NCBI GenBank assembly: GCA_025055835.1
Contig: JANWWR010000141.1
Coordinates: 1-32,032, forward strand
Length of the DNA stretch: 32,032 bases
Source: Gemmatales bacterium
Lineage (GTDB): Bacteria; Planctomycetota; Planctomycetia; Gemmatales; HRBIN36
Direction: 5' to 3'
The notes under the pieces are model-generated. The model worked only from the letters and a program-made list of their open reading frames with translations, had not been told where the DNA came from and made no database searches. The translations under genes were made by a program, and so were the position numbers. Below are positions 15,878-22,884 of the stretch, piece after piece; position 1 is the first letter of the stretch; each line of letters starts with the position of its first letter.

Positions 15878-18103
15878 TCATCCAGCAGCCTGTCGTTTCG
15901 GCTCCGACAAGCCGGGGCGCTTGTGGGACTTGTCGCGGAAGGCGGCTTCGGCGCTGCGTTGACTGGCAATGACTTCCGCCGGCATCGGAGCGAGGATGCC
16001 CGGTTCGTTAGTCTGCTGCGACGCTGCCGCCAATGCCAGTTCCAAAAACCGCTCCTGACTGCGGACTCGCGGTTCGCCTGGCTGAGGCACGACCCGTTCC
16101 CATCGGCCGTCGGGAAGCAGACGCCGGGCCTTGACGTTGTCTGCCAGGCTGGTGGCCAGGATTTCCTCAATGAGCCGCCGCTTCAGGTCCGGCTGCTCAA
16201 TGGGGAAAACTACCTCGACTCGCCGGCTCAAGTTGCGGTCCATCCAGTCCGCCGAGCCGATGTACACCTGCGGATCGCCGCCGTTGCCGAAGTAGAAAAT
16301 TCGGCTGTGTTCCAAAAAGCGGTCCACGATGGATTTCACCCGGATGTTTTCGCTGATGCCGGGAATCCCCGGTCGTAAGGCACAGATGCCCCGACAGATG
16401 AGGTCGATGCTGACCCCGGCCATGCTGGCCCGGTACAACGCCTTGACCATGCTCGGGTCCAAAAGCCCGTTGATCTTGGCGATGATGCGTCCTCCCCGCC
16501 CCGCCTGCTGATGGGCGATCTCCTGCTCGATCTTCTCGATCATGAAACTCTGCATGCGGGCCGGGGCCACGACCAGCTTCCGCCACTGTGGCACCTCGCT
16601 GTAGCCGGTCAGATAGTTGAACAGGGCCGAGGCGTCCTCGCCGAAATCCTCCTTGCACGTGAAAAAGCCCAGATCGGTGTAAATGCGGGCCGTCTGCGGA
16701 TTGTAGTTGCCCGTGGAAAGGTGGACGTAACGGCGGATGCCGTCTTCCTCCCGCCGCACCACCAGGGCGATCTTGCAGTGAGTCTTCAGGTTGACGAAGC
16801 CGAAGACGACATGCACCCCGGCATTTTCCAGTTCCCGCGCCCACTGGATGTTCCGCTCCTCGTCCATGCGGGCTTTGAGTTCCACCAGCACGGTGACCTG
16901 TTTGCCATTGTCCGCTGCCTGCTGTAGAGCGCGGATGATCGGCGAATCGGTGCCGGTGCGGTAGAGCGTCTGTTTGATCGCCAGCACCCGCGGATCCTGG
17001 GCGGCGGTTTCGATGAACTCGGTTACATGGTGGAACGACTCATACGGATGATGGACAAGGATGTCCTTGGCTCGGATGGCAGCCCAGATGTTCGGAGCGT
17101 TCACGAAGTCAGCCACGGGCTGCGGCACGAACTGCGGATCGCGGAGATGTGCGTACCCCGGCAGATTGTAAATCTGATTCAGACCAGTCAGGTCGAGCAT
17201 GCCGGGCACCATCGTGACGTCTACCGGCTCCAGGTCCAAGGCGCGGATGAGAAACTGCGTCAGGGCGGGTGGAGCATCGTGTTCGATGTTCAGATGCACC
17301 GCGGCCCCACGACGCCGTTTGCGTAGTTCCTCCTCGATGGTCTTCAGCAGGTCTTCGATTTCGTAGTCGTCGAGCTCGTATTCGCGGTCCCGGAAGACCT
17401 GGAAGGCGGAGGCGTGCAGGAGTTTCATGCCCAGGAACAGATCCGGCAGATGCAGGCGGATGACCGTTTCCAGGGGCACGAAGACATGGCCGCGCCGGGT
17501 CGGCAGTTGCGTGAGCCGGGGTAGAACGCTGGGCACCTGGACCATCGCGAACAGCGGCTCCTCGTAATTGGGCCGACGCAGCATGACCGCGAGGTTCAGC
17601 GAGCGATTGGCCAGGTGCGGGAAGGGATGGCCTGGATCGATGGCCAGCGGCGTCAGCACCGGAAAGACCTGCCGTTGAAACACTTCCTTGAGATACTGGC
17701 GGTCGGCCTCCCGAAGTTCCTTCGGTCCCAGGATGCGGATGCCCTCGTGTTCCAGAGCGGGCAAGATGTCCTTGGTCAGGACCCGGTACTGCTCGGCGGT
17801 CATCTCCTGGACGACCTTGTGAATGGCCTGAAGCTGTTCCCGCGGAGGCATCTTGTCGCCGCCGGTGCCGGTCAGAATTCCGGCCTGCACCTTCTGCTGC
17901 AAATGCCCGACGCGGACCATGAAGAACTCGTCCAGGTTGGAGGTGAAGATCGACAAGAACTTCAGCCGCTCCAGAAGCGGCACCGTGGGATCCTGAGCCT
18001 CCTCCAGCACCCGCCGATTGAACTCCAGCCAACTCAATTCCCGATTGATGAACAACCGGGGATCGTCGAGGTCCACGGGGGTCGGCGTCGGGGAAGCGTT
18101 CAT
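15878..18103 (-). CDS. ppk1: Polyphosphate kinase 1
   Basis: A 741-residue PPK1 that makes inorganic polyphosphate from ATP reversibly. The N domain begins INRELSWLEFNRRVLEEA and continues SNLDEFFMVRVGHL. Further family marks are HHPYESFHHVTEFI (about 349), VELKARMDEERNI, the catalytic histidine in RRYVHLSTGNYN (about 459), and the second histidine in RFLEHSRIFYF (about 599), followed by YIGSADWMDRNLSRRVEV. About 45 residues after the normal end are Ala/Gln-rich and unconserved. The frame is open to 18217, but ATG 18103 (MNASPTP) has AGGA eight bases before it and starts close to the normal family N-terminus. It is divergent from the DinB-family gene with a 217-base gap. No pho-box or exopolyphosphatase gene is seen nearby. 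Confidence 0.95.
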   Translation of the reverse strand: MNASPTPTPVDLDDPRLFINRELSWLEFNRRVLEEAQDPTVPLLERLKFLSIFTSNLDEFFMVRVGHLQQKVQAGILTGTGGDKMPPREQLQAIHKVVQEMTAEQYRVLTKDILPALEHEGIRILGPKELREADRQYLKEVFQRQVFPVLTPLAIDPGHPFPHLANRSLNLAVMLRRPNYEEPLFAMVQVPSVLPRLTQLPTRRGHVFVPLETVIRLHLPDLFLGMKLLHASAFQVFRDREYELDDYEIEDLLKTIEEELRKRRRGAAVHLNIEHDAPPALTQFLIRALDLEPVDVTMVPGMLDLTGLNQIYNLPGYAHLRDPQFVPQPVADFVNAPNIWAAIRAKDILVHHPYESFHHVTEFIETAAQDPRVLAIKQTLYRTGTDSPIIRALQQAADNGKQVTVLVELKARMDEERNIQWARELENAGVHVVFGFVNLKTHCKIALVVRREEDGIRRYVHLSTGNYNPQTARIYTDLGFFTCKEDFGEDASALFNYLTGYSEVPQWRKLVVAPARMQSFMIEKIEQEIAHQQAGRGGRIIAKINGLLDPSMVKALYRASMAGVSIDLICRGICALRPGIPGISENIRVKSIVDRFLEHSRIFYFGNGGDPQVYIGSADWMDRNLSRRVEVVFPIEQPDLKRRLIEEILATSLADNVKARRLLPDGRWERVVPQPGEPRVRSQERFLELALAAASQQTNEPGILAPMPAEVIASQRSAEAAFRDKSHKRPGLSEPKRQAAG

Positions 18104-18320
18104 GCGTTCGATCCTGAATCGGCGGTTGAAGGACGACGGTTTTCCTGACGGCAATGCAGACTTCTGAAAGCCAACAAACGTGGAGCCTGGAACCTCGCAG
18201 GTTTGAAACGCATCCATATTGTACCTGAGAGGGAATCACCGCCCAACGGGATAGTCGGCTGCGGCGGTAAGCCATCCCATCGGTGCGGCACCCCTGACTG
18301 CGCCCGAAGGAGAAGGAGCC

Positions 18321-18800
18321 ATGAACGCCGACCTGAACCAACTGGTGCAACAGTACCTCGCCGGACCACGGATGCTTCGCCGGTCCGTGTACGGCATGGA
18401 CGCCGACCAGCTTCGGGCCAGACCCGTTCCTGGACGGTGGAGTACTCTCGAAGTCGTCTGCCACATCGTGGACTTCGAGCCGATCCTGGCCGACCGCATG
18501 AAGCGGATCATCGCCTTGGACAATCCGCTCCTCTTGGCTGCCGACGAAAACCGCTTCGCCGAGCGGCTCTGCTATCACGACCGGGACGTGGCCGAGGAAC
18601 TCGTCCTGCTCGAAGCCACGCGCAGCCAGATGGCCCGCATCCTGCTCAAGCTCAGGCCCGAGGATTTGCAGCGGACCGGAACGCATTCGGAAAAAGGCCC
18701 GCGGACCTTGCAGCAGGTCCTGACCAGCGCTATCGAGCACATTCCCCACCACGTCCGGTTCATCGAGGAAAAACGCCGCGCGCTGGGGCTGCCCGTCTGA
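18321..18800 (+). CDS. DinB/YfiT-like metal-binding protein
   Basis: A 159-residue protein of the DinB-like four-helix fold. Putative metal ligands are the histidine in EVVCHIVDFE (about 48) and the two in EHIPHHVRFIEEKR (about 139 and 143), the standard H-x(n)-HxxxH layout. GRWSTLEVVCHI and LRPEDLQRTGTH are typical of the family. Members include thiol transferases and many proteins of unknown role, so no substrate is proposed. GAAGGAGAAGGAG lies just before the ATG, a strong ribosome site. It stands alone between ppk and comM. Confidence 0.88.
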   Translation: MNADLNQLVQQYLAGPRMLRRSVYGMDADQLRARPVPGRWSTLEVVCHIVDFEPILADRMKRIIALDNPLLLAADENRFAERLCYHDRDVAEELVLLEATRSQMARILLKLRPEDLQRTGTHSEKGPRTLQQVLTSAIEHIPHHVRFIEEKRRALGLPV

Positions 18801-18853
18801 AGGATGTCGGCGGTTTTCGCGAGTCCGTGTCAGTGGAATCTTTGGACATCTTC

Positions 18854-18882
18854 TTGCAACGGATGATGGACGTTTGTATAAA
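18854..18882 (+). promoter_or_regulatory. Sigma-70-type promoter for comM
   Basis: TTGCAA (18854-18859) and TATAAA (18877-18882) are separated by exactly 17 bases, close to the bacterial consensus. The -10 box ends 44 bases before the comM start codon. There is no competing gene start between them. Confidence 0.65.
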
Positions 18883-18926
18883 CTCGGGCTGTCGCTGGCT
18901 CCACGGACTGCGAGGCCCGGCCGATC

Positions 18927-20462
18927 ATGCTCGCCAAGCTCAGCGCCTTCGCCCTGGTCGGCATTGATGCCGTTCCCGTCGAAGTCGAAGTCGATGTCAC
19001 CGCCGGACTGCCAAAAACGATCCTCGTCGGTTTGCCGGAACTCGCCGTCCGCGAAAGCGTCCACCGCATCGAGCGGGCTTTGACCAACCTCGGCTACCTT
19101 TGGCCGACGGCGAGGGTCGTGGTCAATCTTGCTCCCGCCGATCTCCGCAAGGATGCCGGGGCGTTCGACCTGCCCATCGCCTTGGGCATTCTCATCGCCA
19201 CGGGCCAGGCCCGACCGGATCGGCTCAAAGATACGGCCTTTCTCGGCGAGTTGGCGCTCGACGGTTCCGTGCGACCGATCAAAGGCGTGCTCTCGATGGC
19301 GATGACGGCCCGTTTTCAGGGACTGACTCGGCTGGTCGTGCCGCGGGGCAATGCCCAGGAAGCCGCCGTCGTGCAGGAGCTTGAGATTTTCGGAGTGGAG
19401 ACTCTGTCGGAGGCGGTCGGCATTCTGGTGGGCGATTCGGCCTTGGAACCGGTCTGCGTCTCCCGTGAAGAATTGGCGGAGAAGCTGAACACCTACGATG
19501 TGGACTTCAGCGATGTTCGCGGACAGGAATTCGCCAAGCGAGCGATGGTGGTCGCCGCCGCCGGTGGCCACAATCTGCTCATGATCGGCAGTCCGGGTTC
19601 GGGCAAGACCATGCTGGCCCGTCGGCTGCCGACCATCCTTCCACCTCTGACCCCGGAAGAGAGCCTGGAAACGACGCGGATTTACAGTGCCCTGGGCCAG
19701 TTGAAGCCGGGCGAATCGCTCCTGGCTGTTCGCCCTTTCCGCGCTCCGCATCACACGATCTCGGATGCTGGCATGGTCGGCGGCGGCACCGTGCCGACTC
19801 CGGGCGAGATTTCGCTGGCCCATCATGGCGTGCTGTTCCTCGACGAATTGCCCGAGTTTAACCGCCGCAGTCTCGAAGTGCTTCGCCAGCCGCTCGAAGA
19901 GGGCCGTGTGACCATCTCCCGCGCCCTGCATTCCGTGACGTTTCCGGCTCGTTTCGTTCTGGTGGCGGCGATGAATCCGTGTCCCTGCGGGTATCTCGGC
20001 GATCTGAAGCGCACCTGCAAATGCTCGCCGCCGCAGATCGAACGCTACCTGGGACGCATCAGTGGTCCGCTGCTGGACCGCATCGACATGCACATCGAGG
20101 TTCCCGCCGTGCCGTTTGAGGAATTAGCCGGCCGCGGCGAAGGGACCAGTTCCGCCATCATGCGGGAACAGGTACTACGCGCCCGCCAATGCCAACTGGA
20201 GCGCTTCGGCACAATGGGAACCAACGTCAACGGCCGCATGACGAGCCGACAGATTCGCAAATACTGCGTTCTCGACGCCGAGGGCACGGCCTTGCTCAAA
20301 GCGGCGATGGAGGAGCTGGGGCTTTCGGCCCGCGCTCACGATCGGATTCTGCGCGTGGCCCGGACCATTGCCGACCTGGATAAAAGTCCAACGATCCGCT
20401 TCGCTCACCTGAGCGAGGCCATCGGCTATCGGACCTTGGATCGGAAACTCTGGCGGCGGTGA
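18927..20462 (+). CDS. comM: YifB/ComM family Mg-chelatase-like AAA+ ATPase
   Basis: A 511-residue protein of the YifB/ComM family; in competent bacteria ComM is a hexameric helicase that helps branch migration of incoming DNA. Order: an N-terminal Lon-protease-like fold (about 1-170, VEVDVTAGLPKTILVGLPE, PADLRKDAGAFDLPIALG), then the AAA+ module with Walker A GSPGSGKT (about 220-227), Walker B GVLFLDELPEF (about 304), the MNPCPCGYLGD...CKCSP cysteine segment, and the C-terminal Mg-chelatase helices (DLDKSPTIRFAHLSEAIGYR). The length matches the family. A good promoter lies just upstream. The gene stands alone, and no other competence genes are in the window except the prepilin peptidase 10 kb away. 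Confidence 0.95.
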   Translation: MLAKLSAFALVGIDAVPVEVEVDVTAGLPKTILVGLPELAVRESVHRIERALTNLGYLWPTARVVVNLAPADLRKDAGAFDLPIALGILIATGQARPDRLKDTAFLGELALDGSVRPIKGVLSMAMTARFQGLTRLVVPRGNAQEAAVVQELEIFGVETLSEAVGILVGDSALEPVCVSREELAEKLNTYDVDFSDVRGQEFAKRAMVVAAAGGHNLLMIGSPGSGKTMLARRLPTILPPLTPEESLETTRIYSALGQLKPGESLLAVRPFRAPHHTISDAGMVGGGTVPTPGEISLAHHGVLFLDELPEFNRRSLEVLRQPLEEGRVTISRALHSVTFPARFVLVAAMNPCPCGYLGDLKRTCKCSPPQIERYLGRISGPLLDRIDMHIEVPAVPFEELAGRGEGTSSAIMREQVLRARQCQLERFGTMGTNVNGRMTSRQIRKYCVLDAEGTALLKAAMEELGLSARAHDRILRVARTIADLDKSPTIRFAHLSEAIGYRTLDRKLWRR

Positions 20463-20492
20463 GAACGGATACGGAGATGAGCGGACGAGGCG

Positions 20493-20521
20493 AAGGCGGG
20501 AAGCGTCGTGCCCCCCGCCTT
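20493..20521. terminator. Hairpin between comM and the 74-residue gene
   Basis: AAGGCGGG (20493-20500) pairs perfectly with CCCGCCTT (20514-20521) around a 13-base loop. It lies in the 70-base gap between two converging genes and could end both transcripts. No T-run is present, so confidence is modest. Confidence 0.4.
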
Positions 20522-20532
20522 GCCGCAAAGGC

Positions 20533-20757
20533 TCAGGCGCGCATGGCACGGACGCTGGAGGCCGGTTCGTCTTCGTTGAGCGGCGGCCATTCCCGCTCGA
20601 TGCCTTCTTCCTCGATCTGGCGCAGCACCGTCTCGGTGATGCCGAAACGCTTCTGGATGATTTGCCGGGACTTGGGCACGTCCCGAATCGTGTCCTGCGT
20701 CGTGACCAGAGCGTGGAAGATTTCACGCCGTTGCTCGACAGTGAGACGCTTGCCCAT
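20533..20757 (-). CDS. Small conserved planctomycete-type protein, HTH-like
   Basis: A 74-residue, charged, probably all-helical protein: TVEQRREIFHALVTTQDTI, then VPKSRQIIQKRFGITETVL, then RQIEEEGIEREWPPL. The middle segment has the spacing of a helix-turn-helix (KRFGIT as a possible turn into the recognition helix), which suggests a small DNA-binding or sigma-region-4-like protein, but this is inference. I recall similar short proteins in planctomycete genomes without a known function. AAGGAG lies nine bases before the ATG at 20757, and the codon use fits the neighbours, so it is likely to be a real gene. Confidence 0.75.
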   Translation of the reverse strand: MGKRLTVEQRREIFHALVTTQDTIRDVPKSRQIIQKRFGITETVLRQIEEEGIEREWPPLNEDEPASSVRAMRA

Positions 20758-21157
20758 GTTGCATCACTCCTTCTCCCAACGCTTGAGCGATTCCCCGAAG
20801 CCTTGCCGTTGGGAAGCACACAAGGCTGCCAAATCATCCGGCCTGGGAAGACGCGGATGCGGGGTGCGGCGGGACGATCCGCGGACGGGTGGACCGCGCC
20901 GCCAAACGACATGATGCCAAGGGCGGCGATCAAGACGGGGAGGCCATTCGCCGGCTGGACCGACTTCCCTGACATGCCAGCAGACGGGGCCGCGTCGGCT
21001 CGCAGTGCCCTCTGTTGGATTCTACGCACAAGACTCGAGAGCGGGTCGGAAAAACCGCTCTCCTTGGCCAATTTTTTCTGGACCCGACGCACCGCATTGC
21101 TCGCGGACCGCAGAATTCGCACATTCCGCCGAAAAGTCAGGCCGCTTGGCCAAGCGG
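20758..21157. other. Intergenic gap with hairpins, no secure gene
   Basis: 400 bases between the small protein gene and the lipoprotein gene. It contains a perfect 7-bp stem AGAGCGG/CCGCTCT (21038-21044 with 21055-21061), followed on the plus strand by TTGGCCAA and six T residues (21072-21077), and a 16-bp palindrome at 21142-21157. One minus-strand frame stays open throughout, with a hydrophobic patch (LPVLIAALGIM), but I see no good start or stop for it. Confidence 0.4.
21142..21157 (-). terminator. 16-bp perfect palindrome ending the lipoprotein gene
   Basis: CCGCTTGGCCAAGCGG at 21142-21157 directly follows the stop codon of the Pro-rich lipoprotein on the minus strand and is followed on that strand by CCTGACTTTTC. 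As RNA it could fold as a 6-bp stem with a GGCC loop. The T-run is short, so it is only a candidate terminator. Confidence 0.4.
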
Positions 21158-21793
21158 TTAGTTCGGCGCAGGCGGTCGAGACGGCAAAGGCGGCAGCGGT
21201 GGTTCCGGCAGCGGCGGAGCAGGCGGCGGCGTGAGACTCGGACCGCTGATGCCGCTGGGGGCCTCGTGGGGCGGCACCGGATCGGGGCGACCCAGCACGG
21301 GGGAAGGCGGCTCCGGCGGTGGGGGAGCGGCCGAAGAAGATTCGCTCGGCATCGTCGGCGGAACCGTCGTGCGGATCACCGGGTCGCCGTAGCTGCTCGG
21401 TTTCTCCGAGACCCCTCGATTGGGTTGCGGCGGCAGCGGCGGCACCGAACCGGTTGTCCCGCCCCGCATCTGCATCACCTGGCCATTCGCGTTCGTGCCC
21501 GTGCTGGGATAGGTGAGGTTGCCGCCGGGGGGTGAATAGCCGGTTCCCGACGCTGGGCTGACGGCAGAGCCACTGGTGGTCGTGCCATACGGGCTGCTCG
21601 TCGGGGTGCCGCTTTGTCGGGGCGCGTTCCAACTGTTCATGCCGGTCGAGGCCGGCGGATTGGCTGAGGCGTAGCCCGGCGGCGGCTGTCGGCCCGCGCA
21701 ACGTCCGTTCCAATTGCTGCACGTTTCGCAGCCCGTTACCCCCCAGGCAATCACTAAGGTTCCCGAAAGCAGTCCTAATGGCATCCTGCCCAT
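21158..21793 (-). CDS. Pro/Ser/Gly-rich secreted lipoprotein
   Basis: A 211-residue protein with a lipoprotein signal: a hydrophobic stretch PLGLLSGTLVIAWGV, then TGC as the lipobox cysteine (about residue 22). It would be lipidated and held on a membrane or cell envelope surface. The mature part is low complexity: Ser/Thr/Gly/Asn-rich at first, then Pro-rich, ending in PLPEPPLPPLPSRPPAPN. No domain is recognisable. The length-determining start is ATG 21793, which has GGAGGG six bases before it; longer in-frame starts upstream have no signal peptide at the right distance. Low-complexity, Pro-rich tails may span the periplasm or bind other envelope proteins, but the role is unknown. The upstream gap is 563 bases long. 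Confidence 0.72.
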   Translation of the reverse strand: MGRMPLGLLSGTLVIAWGVTGCETCSNWNGRCAGRQPPPGYASANPPASTGMNSWNAPRQSGTPTSSPYGTTTSGSAVSPASGTGYSPPGGNLTYPSTGTNANGQVMQMRGGTTGSVPPLPPQPNRGVSEKPSSYGDPVIRTTVPPTMPSESSSAAPPPPEPPSPVLGRPDPVPPHEAPSGISGPSLTPPPAPPLPEPPLPPLPSRPPAPN

Positions 21794-22356
21794 GTTCTGC
21801 CCTCCGTGGTCTGGACTTTCGTTCGCAAGCGGCACCCCTGGCAAGCGTTGCGCTCCAGTCCAGAGGGGCGGAACCATAGCGGCCGCCTGGCGGCTGTGCA
21901 ATGCCAGTCTTCCGAGCCTCATTGCTTCCCCGCAAGGAGCCGCGCAACGTTTTCCCCCTGATCTGCCCATGCCGTAACCTGTATCTTCCACAGACCTTGC
22001 GACAAATGCAGACTGCGTCGCAACCTGTCAAAAGCGCATCATTCTTCGCTGCCGCCGTCGGCCACGCTCTTCGGCTCCGCAGCCAACGACCGATCCCCGG
22101 GCAGGAGCCGAGGATTGAAACGAACGCTTCACGCAACAATCGCCGCGCAACATTTTCCGCCGTGCTTCGCTGGCGCTTTTCCCGTGTTTCTTTGGACGAC
22201 TGGACAGAAAGTGGGACAGAAATGCGCAACATTTTCATCGGAGGACTGCGACAGACCCGGCCAAACCAGGTCTGCCCCGGAGAACGGGAATATCCCACGC
22301 TCCATGATGTCGGGAACGGGGGGCGGGTTCCAGGTCAGGCGTGCCTGGGTCAGCGA
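21794..22356. other. 563-base intergenic region with a repeated 13-14-mer
   Basis: No convincing gene is seen. The motif GCGCAACRTTTTC occurs at 21942, 22145 and 22224 in the same direction; the first copy has G where the others have A. A TTGACA box is present on the minus strand (22026-22031) but without a matching -10. The region probably holds the promoter and control sites of the lipoprotein gene. Confidence 0.4.
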
Positions 22357-22833
22357 TTACAAACCGGCGGAGGAGGCCGAACTGGTCTGCCGAAGCTCCT
22401 CAATCTGCCGCTTCCACTCGGCGGCGTTGGCGACATACCAGGCGATTGAGTCCTTTTGCCCGTCAGCCAGGAACTCTACCTTGAGCAGGTCATAGACCGT
22501 CACTTTGCCAAGGTGGCTTTTCGTCAGCGACACTGCCATGATGGCAGTCAACGGAATCCGCACCTCTCGTTTCGGTACATATTGAAAAAAATGCAGGCCC
22601 TGGCGGGTCAGCACCAACGCTCCATTGCCCCGGACCTGACTTAAGCCTAACGATTCCAGACCGAAGCTATTGGCCATCAGATTCTGGAGAAGTATCTCGT
22701 CGGAGCGGTAGGTTTCCTGGATGCGGCTTTCTCCGTTCGCCTTCAAAAAGCCGAGAATCACCTTCACCACCACGGCGACGACAGCCAAGCCTACCGCAAT
22801 GGCCAAGATGACGACCGCTGTAGTCATTCCCAT
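22357..22833 (-). CDS. Membrane-anchored protein of unknown function
   Basis: A 158-residue protein: one N-terminal transmembrane helix (about 4-30, AVVILAIAVGLAVVAVVVKV), then a soluble region. The soluble part has a strand-rich segment GNGALVLTRQGLHFFQYVP, then REVRIPLTAIMAVSLTKSHLG, and a final helix AAEWKRQIEEL. This beta-sheet plus C-terminal helix layout looks like a PH/GRAM-type fold, with NAAEWKRQIEEL as the closing helix, but that is inference from pattern only. AAAGGA lies seven bases before ATG 22833; a longer start at 22851 is less likely. It lies 51 bases after the end of the giant surface protein gene on the same strand, so the two may be co-transcribed. Confidence 0.75.
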   Translation of the reverse strand: MGMTTAVVILAIAVGLAVVAVVVKVILGFLKANGESRIQETYRSDEILLQNLMANSFGLESLGLSQVRGNGALVLTRQGLHFFQYVPKREVRIPLTAIMAVSLTKSHLGKVTVYDLLKVEFLADGQKDSIAWYVANAAEWKRQIEELRQTSSASSAGL

Positions 22834-22884
22834 GGCAGATCCTTTACACAAGGCTCATGCCAACTATTCGTCGAGCAGGCTCCG

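Noticed and set aside
17109..20093. A 994-codon open frame on the minus strand.
   Set aside because: It is a shadow of ppk1 and comM; the family motifs lie in the other frames.
22026..22031. TTGACA on the minus strand upstream of the lipoprotein.
   Set aside because: There is no usable -10 box at 16-18 bases, so no promoter was called.
20175..22298. A 707-codon open frame on the minus strand.
   Set aside because: It crosses comM, the small gene and the lipoprotein in another frame. Its composition is that of random high-GC DNA, and no domain is recognisable.
21901..22449. A 182-codon plus-strand frame in the lipoprotein upstream gap.
   Set aside because: It has no ribosome site or domain, and its end overlaps the membrane protein gene on the other strand.
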